From Dactylorhiza incarnata (lineage: Eukaryota; Streptophyta; Magnoliopsida; Asparagales; Orchidaceae): a stretch of 64,000 nt of DNA. The stretch spans positions 124,001 through 188,000 of the forward strand of contig JAWHQI010000509.1 in NCBI GenBank assembly GCA_033032865.1, given 5' to 3'. Below, piece after piece: positions 40,422-51,972 of the stretch (the stretch's first letter is position 1; each line of letters begins with the position of its first letter). A program made the translations under genes and the position numbers. The notes beneath the pieces are model-generated. The model saw only the letters and a program-made list of their open reading frames with translations, ran no database searches and had not been told where the DNA came from.

Positions 40422-43400
40422 AGACCCATAAAGAAAAATGATGTATCATCTTTAATTGAAAATGCCCATTCATCATTATCTTCCCAAAAGCCACCACGAT
40501 GTATTTGGGTACCCAAAGGAACCATCCCACTTGGTCCCCTTTAGATACCTAAATCTCTCATTCATTAGTATCCAATCATTTGCATGAAGTAGAAACCATT
40601 AAAAATGAAATATCAATACTCTACTTCATGATATGCTTATTTTCTCTTTTCTTTTGTTTATTTTTTATTTTTTGAACCAACACGCTAAGGTCACTTAGAT
40701 ATATTATGAAATATGACTTTTACATTTTAAGCCTAATGTTTATCAAATCAAAATTGAATTAAACTAAATATAAAGTCATAACATTTATAAGTGATCTATC
40801 TTTCCTTTTTATATATCTTATCCTTTTTAAATCCATTGCCTATAAATATCTTATATTATCATTATAAATTGAATGCTAAATTTTCCAAATGATATTATTC
40901 AAGACTAATGAAATTACTTTCAAAATTGGATTTAAATGGATTTTTAGGGGCCTTAGGCTAAAATATTAAATGCGCAACTAATTGCATATTTGTCTATTTT
41001 TCGTTGCTGCATATAATAACTCCTATATAGAAAATCATAATCGAGAAAATCAGAATCAAATAATATCAAAAACTAAGAGTTTTAAATCAAATATAGTAAC
41101 TATGTTGCTAACGCCAGGCGTTATCACTAACGCTGGCGGTAGCATAGTTTCCTAAAAATTCTGATTTCTCTATTTATTATTTTCTGAAAAATTATTTTAC
41201 TGTGTTAAGTATCATTATTTTCTACTTTCAGATAATCTAATCAATTTTGTGTCTCTTTAAAAGGATGAATATGAACTATTCACACACCACCATGATCTAT
41301 TACTATCCTATGCTAAAATTCAATATTATCATATATCATAATTCATGATCTATCAAAAATTATCTTAAATCAACTATTTCTATCAACCTTAGGAATTATG
41401 AAATATATGATGGGCATTGGTATTATAGTTTCATATCTTATATTATGTGTGTGATGTGTGTCACCAATGTTTGCATGTAATTTAGACCTTAGAATCATCT
41501 TGTATCATTAAGATCAAATCAAAAGTTTAATCATTTCATTCTAGGTCTAAAGAAAATTAATTTGAAAACTTCTCATATTACATGCAACATAATCTCCATT
41601 AATCCTATGTAATAACATTGCATTCAAACTCATCATCCTAGCATCACTTCTTGGTTTATGCTTAAATTTATATGCTAGGTATAACATTTACAATGTTATT
41701 AAAATATCATGATAACTATGTGATTTGAAATTATATAGAATACTAAAATTCCTAAGAAATTTTTGTTAAGTCAATTCGTCGAGATGTCTCGTGAAGTTCC
41801 GAATCTCGACGAATCCAGACAGAAGCCAAATTTCTAGTTTAAAGAAGAAATTTCTGCGGCTAAGTCTATTCGTCGAATGTTCTCATGAACTCCCAACGAA
41901 TATCGACGAACGCAGACAAAAGTCAAAAAGGCAGACTTGTGAAGAAAATTGTGCGGTTAAGTCAATTCGTCGAATGTTCTCGAGAACTCCCGACGAATTC
42001 CGACGAATGAAAACAGAAGACAGTTTTCAAGCTTTGGTCAGTATTTTTCAATGGCTAAGTCAATTCGTTGAATGTTCACGTGAAGTCTCGACGATGGCGA
42101 AGTCAATTCGTCGAATGTTCACGTGAAGTCTCGACGAATGACAGACAGACGGATTTGAAATTTATGTTTCAACAAATTCATCATGCTTATCATATTTCAA
42201 AACACTCTATATGTGATCTTTGTCTTTAATATGATTACATGATCATCATTTTCTAGACTTAAAAATCAAACATGCTTATTCAAAAGAAATTCACTAGATC
42301 ATATTGTCGTAAGTCTAGAAAGAATTAGAATTTACATACATCATGATGATCTAACATATATTCTAAGCAAAATTCTCTATGATCATAAATCATAATTCAT
42401 GTTCTATCAAAAAATATCTCAAATCAATAATAAGAATTATGAATCTTATGATAAAAATTTGAATAATGTTTTCTTTCCATTATTTGGTGTATTGATATGC
42501 TTTGATATTGATTGCATGTATCTCTCATATTTGTAGACTCTAGAATCAACTTTGCAATGAAGATATACATCAAACTTAATAATCACTCTATTCTAGATCT
42601 ATAATTTGAAATTCTATTTTGGAATACATGCAATTTCAATATTAATCTTATGACATGACATTAAACCCAAAACTCATCATACTAGCATTGTCACTTATTG
42701 AATATTAGTAATTGTGATTGTTATCACATATCGTCATCTCATAAAAGTAGAAAAACTATGCGGCTTTATAACTCATCACATCAAACAAAACCCATAGTTT
42801 ATATATCAACCCTTAGATTTAAAAGCATAGGTTGTCCAAAGATTATTTACCTATGACTTCATATCTCACAATAGCGGGGGCGTAGGGTTATATGCATTAG
42901 AGACCTAACCTCTAAGTCATGTCTTGTCCTTAACCGGGGAGGGTTCCAGTGGGGCCTTGCGAGGCACTGGGGGGAAAGAGTGCTAGGTTGAGCGTTCTTT
43001 AGTGTGTGCATATGGGACTAACACCCCAACCTACGGCATGTGTGCAGCTCCTCATGCCCATCCGTCACTTAGTACGGGGCTAGGGTGTAGACATTTAGTC
43101 GGGGTAGTCTTTAATCATATGACATACTTATATTACTCACTGCATGAACATTTTTATTCACTTATTACTTAAATCATGCATATTTTGGGTTGTTTAATAA
43201 AAAATGTCATCTTGTGTCTTCATAATTTATCTTTTCATGATTAAAATGTTTTTGAAAAACATAAGAATTTGAAAAAGCCAAAGTTTCATGCAAATTTGAT
43301 CCACCTAGAGATCTCCAAAAATTCTGAAATTTCAGCATGGAACTTCTCTGAGGACACTTAATAAATATCAAAAATAAAAAATTTAAAATTCTCAAAATTT

Positions 43401-45013
43401 CTAAAAATCACTAAAAATATTTTAGTCTATATGTACTACTTTGTTTTTGTATTTCTGACATTTGTTATTTTTGTTTATTCATATTATGAAAAATCTACTA
43501 CAAAAATTCAAAATTCAAAAATTACAAAAATATGTTTTTGTGATTTTCTGTTTTTTATTTGATTTAAAAAAATGATAAAACAAAAAAAACTGTATGATCT
43601 TTATTGCCAATATCAAGCATGTATGAATTCTATTATTTAGAATTATTTACAATGTTAAAACTTATTCCTTCAAATTACTATGAACATTGTTTTGCTTATA
43701 TGCTTTGATATATCTATTTAAAGTGCATCAAATATTGAAATATGTGTAGAACCAAGCTTAGCATGCCTCTAAGTATGAGTAAATGTTTTATGATTGATAA
43801 TGATACTTTTCACTCACTTATTTTGGTAATCAACATGTGTGTCTAAATCTAAAAATGCTTGCTTGTGTATTGTATTTGTACAATGAATTAAAACTTGCAT
43901 AAGCTTATTGCCTACACTACATTTGAATTGCACTTATAAAATTTAGAAAAGTTGTTAAGTTAAAAATTTAGGGTTTGTAAAACAAGTGTATTCGGAGAAT
44001 GTTGTCTCACAAATGTGAACAAAAAATTATATATGTAGACAAATATAACTCCACCAAGCACTACTTGAACCTCCTGATAAGTCATCATAAGCATTGTGAG
44101 GTTTAGCACCTTGGAAAGAATAGTAAAGTGTCTTGTGCAAACCTTAGTTATTACACCACTTTGTTAAAAAAATTATGTGCATTAAAAGTGTGTGAAAGTA
44201 ATTTACTTGTGTTTTATTGTGCACTTTACTTTACATATGTCTTGTATTTTGATGATTTAAATCAATTGTTAATATTGCCCAAAATACACTTATGTGCACA
44301 TCATTATCTTTCATAACACTTCTTCTCATGAGTATTGGATTCTAATGCTTTATCTATACTACTCTTTATATAAAAAATGCACTAGATAACCTAGCATGAT
44401 CTCTACAATATTTTGGTATCTCTTGAACTTAAAATTAAGTAACATTGTAGTATAATCTCTCTTTGATATGTTCATTTCATGCTTGGTATCTTTATGAAAA
44501 ACTTTGAGATTTCAAAAAGGTTAAAACATCTCTCAATTTTGAACTAAAACTCATATTTTTACTTATGCTTTTCATGCTTACAAAAAGATGTTTATTATAA
44601 TCTTCCGCTTGCTTGCAACTCTTATCTTTATATTTGAAATCTCTTATATATGCTATGCTTAAACTCTTTATCATTTCATATATTACAAAAGCTCGATCAT
44701 GATAAATAAGAATGCCTCCTTACTACCCTCACCTCACCTTCTTTTGATAATACCAAAAGGGGGAGATTAATTGAAGAAATATATATAGGAGAAATATAGA
44801 TAAATAAGGGGAGACTAATTCATGAAATCTATCATTTAGGGGGAGTAACACATAAATTGCATTTATGTAGGGGGGAGCATTAAGATAGGGGGAGTATGCA
44901 CATTATCATGCATATCATTTACTATAGTTGCACTTTTATCTTTCTTATCTTATCTATAAACACTATTGTTGATTTCTTGCTTAGAGGATTTGTTATTATC
45001 AAAAGGGGGAGAT
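40422..45013 (+). other. Non-coding interior of the gag-only copia element, copy A
   Basis: About 4.6 kb of AT-rich sequence with no protease, integrase, RT or RNase H. Landmarks: a palindromic word cluster at 41103-41152; a TTCGTCGAA array at 41773-42145; a GC-richer block at 42880-43110 containing CCGGGGAGGGTTCCAGTGGG; and polypurine tracts at about 44757 (AGGGGGAGATT), 44810, 44840, 44870, 44888 and finally CAAAAGGGGGAGAT at 45000-45013. Several polypurine tracts fit a SIRE-like element that has lost pol. Confidence 0.7.
41773..42145. repeat. TTCGTCGAATGTTC array in the copia 3' region, copy A
   Basis: Five units of roughly 60-100 bp. Each has (GCTAAGTC)AATTCGTCGAATG, then TTCTCGAGAACTC or a variant, then CGACGAATNTCGACGAA, then CAGACAGAAG. 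The outer words TTCGTCG and CGACGAA are inverse to each other and TTCTCGAGAA is itself a palindrome, so each unit can form a hairpin. Copy B carries the same array at 53290-53675. Confidence 0.85.
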
Positions 45014-46289
45014 TGTTGAACATGTGTGTCACATCCCTTTGTTTGAGAATAAAAAATCCCATATTGTATTTGATATTGCTTGTAGTGTGTTTATAGTGTG
45101 CAGGAACTATAGGTGCAATACTCCACAGGTAGAAGGCAGCATGGAATCAAACATTCTGAATGGAGCACTACCGCCAGCGCTAGAGGTTAACGCGGGCGCT
45201 AGCGCTACCGCCAGCGCTAGCGCTAATGCCAGGCGATAGCTCAAGATCATCTCAGCGGTTTTGACTCAGTGGTTCCGTCTCAGCGGTTCCTTAACGCTAC
45301 CGCCAGCGCTAGCGATACCGCAGGCGCTATCTCAAGTTCGTGCACAGAGCCACGCAGCCGACGGTTTCGCAACCGCTCCACACGAACGCTACCGCAGGCG
45401 CTAAGTACTACCGCAGGCGCTAGCTCCAAGGTCTATAAATTGAAGCCAACTTCGGTCATTTTGATCATCCATCCCAGAGAGGTTGCTTGTGCCACAATTC
45501 CAGTGATGTTATGCTGCCGAAGATGGATCTCCCACAAAAAGCTTAAGGAGAATTCTGGAGGAGGACTACGTCACGCTACATCCGAAGGACGATCGCTTCA
45601 ACCTCGCTTATGCTACAGTGATCCTTCATCCTCGACTCCATTGATCTCATATAGGGAGTTTTTAATATTGTTTTTCATTATTTCCATTCCATACTTTTTG
45701 TAACCGTTTAGAGAATTCGCCTTGTGTTGGCGACTAGGTCTGGGTAGGACTTAGGGGGAAATTCGCCTTGTGTTGGCGACTAGGTCTAGGTGATTAGATC
45801 TAGGGGGTGCTCGAGGACATATCCGGGGAAGGATTGGCTAGAGCGGCTTGAGGCCATATCCGGGGAAGGATTGGCTAAAGCCAACCGGTTTGTGGGGATA
45901 CAAGTCGGTATAGAAAAGGAAAAGAAATTTACATTTGTACGCCTCCGATTTCTAGCGATATAGAAATCAAATTTATGTAAACACTTTTTCATATAATATA
46001 ATCATGTCTCTTTTGTGTTTACTTGATTTCTATCACTTGGCATAATCTCTATTATATTGTGTTCTAAGTTTTCAATTCTAAATCTAAATTGTTTATTTCA
46101 ATCTCTTTCATCATAAAACAATTTAGTACTTATTTCTAAAAATTGCAAATCATAATTTTCTATTCATTTAGCTAAATTGTTATTTTACCTTCGCATATTA
46201 TAAAACAATTTAGTAATTATCTTAAAATTATAAAAAGAATTTTTATTCCCTTATTCACCCCCACTCTAAGGGCGCCGTAAGATCCAATA
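45014..46289 (+). repeat. SIRE-like copia LTR, copy A
   Basis: It starts TGTTGAACATGTG after the last polypurine tract and ends TAAGATCCAATA (CAACA in copy B). TTATTCACCCCC before the end parallels the LTR at 4429-6073. GGCGCTAGCGCT-type palindromes fill 45160-45430. The right end abuts Tat integrase coding sequence (GAAACACCATAC, Glu-Thr-Pro-Tyr) at 46290, so this copia element inserted in that gene. Confidence 0.85.
45160..45430. repeat. GGCGCTAGCGCT-type palindrome array in the copia LTR
   Basis: At least ten words of the type CTACCGCCAGCGCTAG, CGGGCGCTAGCGCTACCGC, CCGCAGGCGCTA, mostly about 12-30 bases apart. They closely resemble the words in the unrelated gypsy LTR at 1505-1705 and 2258-2352. 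Confidence 0.85.
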
Positions 46290-46712
46290 GAAACACCATA
46301 CAATCTCTGCTATGGCACGGAGGTGATCATTCCTATCGACATCGGAGTTCCTAACATCCGGGTAATGACTTTCGACCCTGAAAAGAACGACGAAGCACTT
46401 CGCGAAAACCTTGACTTAATCCCCGAAGTTAGGGACGCGGCGGCCCAGCGCGTCGCCATCTACCAGAGGCACGTATCCCGGCTCTATGACCGCATGTTGA
46501 AACCAAGGCCAATCAATGTCAGAGATCTCGTCCTACGCAGCATCGAAGCAGCGGGAAAATGTCCACAAAGAGACAAACTCTCACCAGCTTGGGAAAGACC
46601 GTATGTTGTCATTACCATTGTGAAATCTAGGACATACAAGCTCCGAACGGGAAAAGGAAAGACCATGCCACACACATGGAACGCACAAAACTTGCGCCGT
46701 TTTTATCAGTAA
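46290..46712 (+). pseudogene. Tat/Retand-like integrase C-terminus, copy A
   Basis: One open frame of 140 codons to TAA: ETPYNLCYGTEVIIPIDIGV, then RENLDLIPEVRDAAAQRVAI, then KPRPINVRDLVLRSIEA and GKCPQRDKLSPAWERPYVV, ending TWNAQNLRRFYQ. This is the usual end of a Tat-clade integrase (TPF.L.YG.EAV.P.EIG and SP.WEGPY). The catalytic core is absent because a copia LTR cuts it at 46289. It may be the distal half of the gene whose zinc finger ends at 7982. Confidence 0.9.
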
Positions 46713-47598
46713 ACTTGTATTTTTTGTTATGTAAAAAACCGCGAGCTTCCACTCGCGCAAACTATCTTTATGCGATGAAAACTATGTTTTAATACCAACA
46801 CCTGTGTTTAAAAAAAATGATGTTACATGCTTTTTTAACCACCATAATAAGACAAAGTTGTAAGGGTCAGTCCCTCGTGCGGTCATCCTCAGTTTGAATA
46901 CAAACACTATTCACCGTCAACTTCGGGACCTGTCCCCCTATAGTCGTAAGGGCATGTCCCTCAAGCGGTCATCCTCGGTTTGAATACAAACGTTATTCAC
47001 CGTCGACTTCAGGACATGTTCCCCATATAGCCGTAAGGGCCTGTCCCTCGTGCGGTCATCCTCGGTTTGAATACAAACGCTATTCATCGTCGACTTCGGG
47101 ACCTGTTCCCCCTATAGCCATAAGGGTCTGTCTCTCGTGCGGTCATCCTCGGTTTGAATACAAATGTTATTCACCGTCGACTTCGGAACATGTTCCCCCT
47201 ATAGCCGTAAGGGCCTGTCCCTCGTGCGGTCATCCTCGGTTTGAAGACAACCGCTATTCACCGTCGACTTCGGGACCTGTTCCCCCTATAGCCGTAAGGG
47301 CCTGCTTGTGGCGGACTTCGGGCCGTTACAATTCATCGTCGACTTCAAGCACGATAACACAAAGTAGAAAAGGAGAGCACGACAAGGCCAAAGATCAGCT
47401 CTCGACAACATCATGACGATCCTCCTACGGGAAACCCCCAGCCTCCTTTCCATGGGATAGAGAATCTTCTGGATGGCCCTCTAGGAAGCGACATCGCAAT
47501 CGTAATTCAACAACGTCTCCAAGTCACCGCGAAGAAGGCGACGAAACCTCCAAACTCCTTCAAGCGACAATATGGAATTTGAAGGTTTGGGGGGCAAT
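46713..47598 (+). repeat. Tat 3' region with 86/87-bp tandem repeats, copy A
   Basis: After the stop come about six tandem units of 86-87 bp (46860-47345) that include GTAAGGGCCTGTCCCTCGTG, CGGTCATCCTCGGTTTGAAT and ACTTCGGGACCTGTTCCCCC. From 47345 to 47584 is single-copy sequence, and the polypurine tract GTTTGGGGGGCAAT (47585-47598) ends it at the LTR. Tandem repeats before the 3' LTR are a known habit of Tat-clade elements. Confidence 0.88.
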
Positions 47599-47789
47599 TG
47601 ATATGCACTCATTCGCAGAACCAAGGGGTGCATTTAGCCAAAGCCCCACCATGAGTAAGTGGGGATAGTCGAGGCATGCCAAGTCTCGCGGCAAAGAGAG
47701 TGGGAAAACCCCTACAACCGCTGCACGACGCCAAGCCTTGTCGAACCCAGTCACTGCGCCCCATTAAGGGGGCGGTTAAACACGCACCC

Positions 47790-48070
47790 TACAAAGGGGG
47801 TGTGGGTCGCACCCCACTTCGCGGGGCGCGGCCAAAGCCGCACCCCACTTCGCGGGGCGCGGCCAAAGTCGCACCCGTCAAGTGGGGTGCGGCCAAGGCC
47901 GCACCCCGTCAAGTGGGGTGCGGCTAAGGCTGCACCCCGTCAAGTGGGGTGCGGCTAAGGCGGCACCCCTCAAGGGGTGCGGCCCAAGCCGCACCCCCTA
48001 GAGGGTGCGACCAATGTCGCACCCCTCATGGGGTGCGGCCCAAGCTGCACCCCTTTTGGGGTGCGACCCT
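47790..48070. repeat. GC-rich hairpin array GGGGTGCGGC..GCCGCACCCC, copy A
   Basis: Around ten units of 25-30 bp built from GGGGTGCGGCCAAGCCGCAC-like inverted words with a 2-4 base loop, separated by CGTCAAGT or CTCAAG. Each unit can form a stem of about ten pairs. Copy B is at about 57835-58115 and a longer relative is in the solo LTR (60120-60595). Confidence 0.85.
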
Positions 48071-48687
48071 AATCACTCCCCCTAGAGAGCGGCCAAACCT
48101 TCCCCCCCCCCCAGTCGGGGGCACGACAAATCCAATGCCCCTCAGGGGCGCAGTCAGAGCCCCAACGCTCTCCCTCTCTCGAGGCCAGGAGTCGCCCTCC
48201 GTCGACACCCGACCACATTTTTGACTTTCGGTCTAAAAAGCGAGCGAAGCATTTCCACACGCCGTCTTGTTCCTTACTTGCTCAGAACGCTTCTGTGTTC
48301 ATTGCGCGCTCAGAACGCTCTCAAGTTCTTTGCGTGCTCAGAATGCTCTCGTGCTCATTGCGCGCTCAGAACGCTCCCGTGTTCGTTGCGCGCTCAGAAT
48401 GCTCTCATGTTCATTGTGCGCTCAGAATGCTTCCACGTTCATAACACGCGGGGCAGTTAACCTTTCCTAATTTCCTAGATTGCAGGCCCAGTTCACTTCG
48501 CTCAACGCCGTCAACGAAGCTGCCCCGAACTGCCCAAGCTTACCGAACTGCCCGGGGGCAAGACGGGAATATCCAAAAAATGGTGATCTGTGTGCTCCAA
48601 ATAGGCCAGCGTGATTCGTCCATGGGGTGGTTACGATGGTTACGACGACAAAATTACCGGGTTACCCCAGCCCAAGGCTATAAAAGG

Positions 48688-49160
48688 ATAAACCCTAAAC
48701 CCTAAACCCTAAACCCTAAACCCTAAAACAAATAGTGATTTCCAAGTAATCCATCTACCCAGACAATACGTCTACACCCTAGCCCCGTACTAAGTGACGG
48801 ATGGGCATGAGGAGCTGCACACATGTCGTAGATTGGGGTGTTAGTCCCATATGCAAACACTAGACAAAACTTAACTAGCACTCTTTCCCCCCAGTGCCTC
48901 GCAAGGCCCCACTGGAACCCTCCCCGGTTAAGGACAAGACATGACTAGATAAGGTTATCTAATGTCTACAAACCTACGCCCCCGCTATGGTGAGAAATGA
49001 AGTCAGGATAATAATTATTGGAAACATTTAGCATTTAAGTCTTAATGGGAAATTTCATAGCATATGGATTTTTATTTGAAAATTAAAATACTCTGAGCAA
49101 TATTGAAATTCATGAATGAATTAGAGTTTGAGCATTGCGGAAGATTTCGATGCCCGAGAG
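48688..49160. other. Foreign filler in LTR copy A: telomere-type run plus inverted copia piece
   Basis: Copy B has about 45 bases here; copy A has about 470. The segment begins with five perfect CCCTAAA units (48693-48727). From about 48765 to 49010 it is the reverse complement, with differences, of the copia interior at 42875-43106 (shared words such as GGCCCCACTGGAACCCTCCC and GACGGATGGGCATGAGGAGC). The remainder is AT-rich and unplaced. It sits just after the TATA box. Confidence 0.88.
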
Positions 49161-49663
49161 AGCGCCTTGAAGATTTCCTTGGAATTCTCCTTCGGCGCTT
49201 GAAGATCTCCTTCGTTCTTCGAAGACCTTCTTCAAATTTTCGAAGAACTCCTTCGTGACTTTGAAGATTTTCCTTCGCTACGGAAGACAGTCCTCTAAGC
49301 GGATTGAAAATCCTCCGAGTTACGAAAGACGACTCGAGAATCTCAATTTCGTTCCCGGAAAATACTTAGTCTCTCGAGAGGTGGCCTGTCACCCTCAAGA
49401 TTTACTTTCTCTTCCATTGTAACGAGCATCGGTCTGTCGCGCTCGAGTTCTCAGCTTACAATTGTAAACAAACCAGAAGATAGTGGAATTTGGTCGGCAC
49501 GGCTCTAACCGCATGGTTTTTTCACCTTTTCCGGGTTTTCCACGATAAAAAGTGTTTGCGTTATTTATTAACTCTTTCATTGATTGTTTGCGCGCTCGGC
49601 TCGCTTGCGAGCTAAAGTGGTTCAATTCGACCGGCCTGCCAGAGCATCGAGTGACCCGCAACA

Positions 49664-50933
49664 AACGTAATTCATCGCCTCTTTCCCTCTTTTGTTGGTT
49701 AGACTTGGAGTAGTTAATGAACTCTATTTTAGGATATGGCAATAGCTATGACTCTTATAGATGAGTCAAATTTTGGGGATGTAATGAAGTTGAAAAGTGA
49801 CTACTCATAATATTTATGTTCCTATTTTGGGCTTTGAATGAACCTATAAATTACGGGTTAACAGATTTTGTGTGATGTGTAGTTGCGAAATTATGGATCT
49901 AATAACCTATGATTTGAGAATTTGGATCTAGCTAGCGAGCTATTCCATCATGTTAGCATATATGAACTGTATCGCTAACGCTTGTGCTTGGTTCAAGAAT
50001 TTGGAATCGCTATGAACCTATAAAGCAAAACTGATTTGGAAAAAAATAACTATTAAATGTAAAATTATGAAATTGTCTTACCAGAAGAAATTTGTATGGA
50101 GTAACTCTTGGTACCCACTTTCAAAATAACTAAGAAAGTAGTAGTTGAGTGAATACTCCAAAACTCATGGTCAAATCGTTATAGAAATTCATGTTAAAGT
50201 TTGAATCGGGAAAATTTAATTTGTAATTGTAAATTACTAAATTAGTGTTGGTGGGTTATGCGAAAACTTTATTCCCATAACAATGAACTCGTTGAAAATA
50301 TGTTGAAACTCGATTTATTAATTCAAAATGTTATGTTGTTAAACATTATTGAGCACCATCAAATTTGTTGAAATTACGTATGTATTTCAATAAAATATGT
50401 TTCGTTGAAGAGTTGTCCCTTGCACAGGAAGAATCTTCAATAATCATAAATATGATTGATAACTCACTTGGTGAGTAACTCATATAAGGAGCTGTGTGCT
50501 TACGGTGAAATGGGTTGAAAATGATTTTCTTTCAAAAATTGGAAGTTTGGATGTTGGAGTAATGATCGGAGGCTAAAGTCTCCTGCAGCGTAAAACGATT
50601 CTTGGATTTGTCCTCGAAATCGTAAGCTTGGCATGAAATACTTTCTATAATATAACTGTAATCTAGTTAATGGTATACTTTGAGTTTTGCCAATGTAAGA
50701 AATCATGAGTTGATAATGAATTTTGCTAAATGTGATTTAGGCTAGAGATCACTAATTCATGCATTTGAGTAAATCCAGGGGGATTCAAGTCCAAATTCTC
50801 TGAGATTTTATAATTTATAGAGAGGTTATAAACAAGTTAATAAAGGTGTCACCCAAGTCCCATGATTTATTTCTAATCATTGGGCATAATTATCACATTA
50901 ATTTGTCACATGCATAACATTTAACTATGTGTG
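49664..50933. other. AT-rich spacer after LTR copy A, no gene
   Basis: Begins AACGTAATTCATCGCC after the LTR. No frame over 70 codons has a recognisable domain. It is present again at 59269-59908 and 62339-62962 in copy B. Its uninterrupted form here (AAAATATGTTGAAACTC near 50300) is the empty site for the solo LTR in copy B. Confidence 0.7.
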
Positions 50934-50943
50934 ACTCACAATA

Positions 50944-51972
50944 TTGGACTCATTTGTTGGCAACACATCAAGCAAAAGAGAAGACGGAAATTCAACTATG
51001 GAAGAGGAATGCAAAGAAGATGTCAAAGGAACCCTTGGTTCAAATCTTGCCTCATCCCATAGCAATGTAAGAAAATCAAAAACTTCTCTTTTTGTAACAA
51101 ATTCTATTTCTACATTTCGTGAGCTTAAAATTGCTAAACGTAAAATTTTAAAGTTGAAACATGCTAATTCCAAATTACGTTTAGAAAATAAAACTTTAAA
51201 AGCAAACGCTAAAGTAGAATCAAATATTGATGTGTTAAATTCTCTTTCATGCTCTTTAGATAAAATTCTTATTTTTTGTTTAGATTGCAATCTATTAAAA
51301 GAAAAATTCAAGGATATTGAAAAAGGGCTCTTAATTTCTAAAAGGCATAATGAAAAATTGATAATTGAAAATGATTCTTTATCTTGTAAGTTAATACAAT
51401 TAAAATCTTTTGTTGAAAAATTTCAAATGTCATGTAATGAATTTCATCATAAGATTTTGAATAACAAGGATAAATTAACTTGCAAAATCATTTCTAAAAA
51501 TGACCATTTTCACACATTAAATCAAAAGGAGTTTAGCTTCAAAAAGAATTATGACCCTCATAAAATTCTTAAGAGTCACTATTATAAGTCTCAATATATT
51601 TTCAATCATGACTCAAATTTAAAAACTCATTTTCATGAACATCAAACTATAAATTATTATCCTTCATATTATAAGAGTATGTCTATAAGAAAGAGTGGAA
51701 ATGAAAATCATCAAAAGAAGAATCAATCATTTAAAACATATTGTAACCCACTCTTTCAACAATCACTTCTAAAGAAAGACAATCACTCTTATAAACTTTC
51801 AAAGAATCAATATAATAAAATTCATTATGATTATCAACATCAATCTATTTTGAAAAATAATTTGAATAAACATAAATCTCAAATGAATTATTTCTCAAAC
51901 AAATATAATCATATAAATATGTCACATAATCATAATATGAATTTAAAAGATAAACAACCAAGGTGTGAATGA
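50944..51972 (+). CDS. SIRE-like copia gag C-terminal region, copy B
   Basis: A 342-codon frame without the frameshift of copy A. Acidic N-terminal part, coiled-coil-like KLKHANSKLRLENKTL, then a long His/Asn/Lys/Tyr-rich part (for example YKLSKNQYNKIHYDYQHQS). It ends at TGA 51970-51972; RCIWVPKG follows in another frame near 52047. The start of gag is cut by the duplication joint, so this is partial. The repetitive polar composition is unlike most copia gags, so the family call rests on the WVPK phrase, the LTR type and the polypurine tracts. Confidence 0.6.
   Translation: MDSFVGNTSSKREDGNSTMEEECKEDVKGTLGSNLASSHSNVRKSKTSLFVTNSISTFRELKIAKRKILKLKHANSKLRLENKTLKANAKVESNIDVLNSLSCSLDKILIFCLDCNLLKEKFKDIEKGLLISKRHNEKLIIENDSLSCKLIQLKSFVEKFQMSCNEFHHKILNNKDKLTCKIISKNDHFHTLNQKEFSFKKNYDPHKILKSHYYKSQYIFNHDSNLKTHFHEHQTINYYPSYYKSMSIRKSGNENHQKKNQSFKTYCNPLFQQSLLKKDNHSYKLSKNQYNKIHYDYQHQSILKNNLNKHKSQMNYFSNKYNHINMSHNHNMNLKDKQPRCE

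Larger units (their letters stand above)
47599..49663 (+). repeat. Tat/Retand-like LTR, copy A
   Basis: TGATATGCACTC to ACCCGCAACA. Inside are a GC hairpin array (47790-48070), a 28-bp array with GCTCAGAACGCTCTCGTG (48284-48440), a TATA box TATAAAAG at 48679-48686 following AAATTACCGGG, an anomalous 470-bp segment (48688-49160), and a 3' part with CGGTCTGTCGCGCTCGAG. The block AAATTACCGGGN(..)TATAAAAGGA is shared with copy B and with the solo LTR at 59909, so it is likely the LTR promoter. Confidence 0.85.
39384..50933 (+). repeat. Segmental tandem duplication, unit A
   Basis: From about GTCACAAAATTGGACTC (39384) to ATGTGTGA (50933), the sequence is repeated next to itself as unit B (50934-62962). 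The two copies share the copia gag and interior, the Tat integrase end, the tandem repeats, LTR and spacer in the same order and orientation. Because host-like spacer is also shared, this is a duplication of an assembled nest and not repeated insertion. Confidence 0.85.

Noticed and set aside
48693..48727. Chromosome end or true telomere
   Set aside because: Only five CCCTAAA units, flanked on both sides by retroelement sequence; an interstitial filler is the better reading.
49395..49742. Frame conserved at 59015-59347 on the minus strand
   Set aside because: It crosses the LTR edge and exists twice only because of the tandem duplication; it carries an internal deletion in copy B and has no domain.
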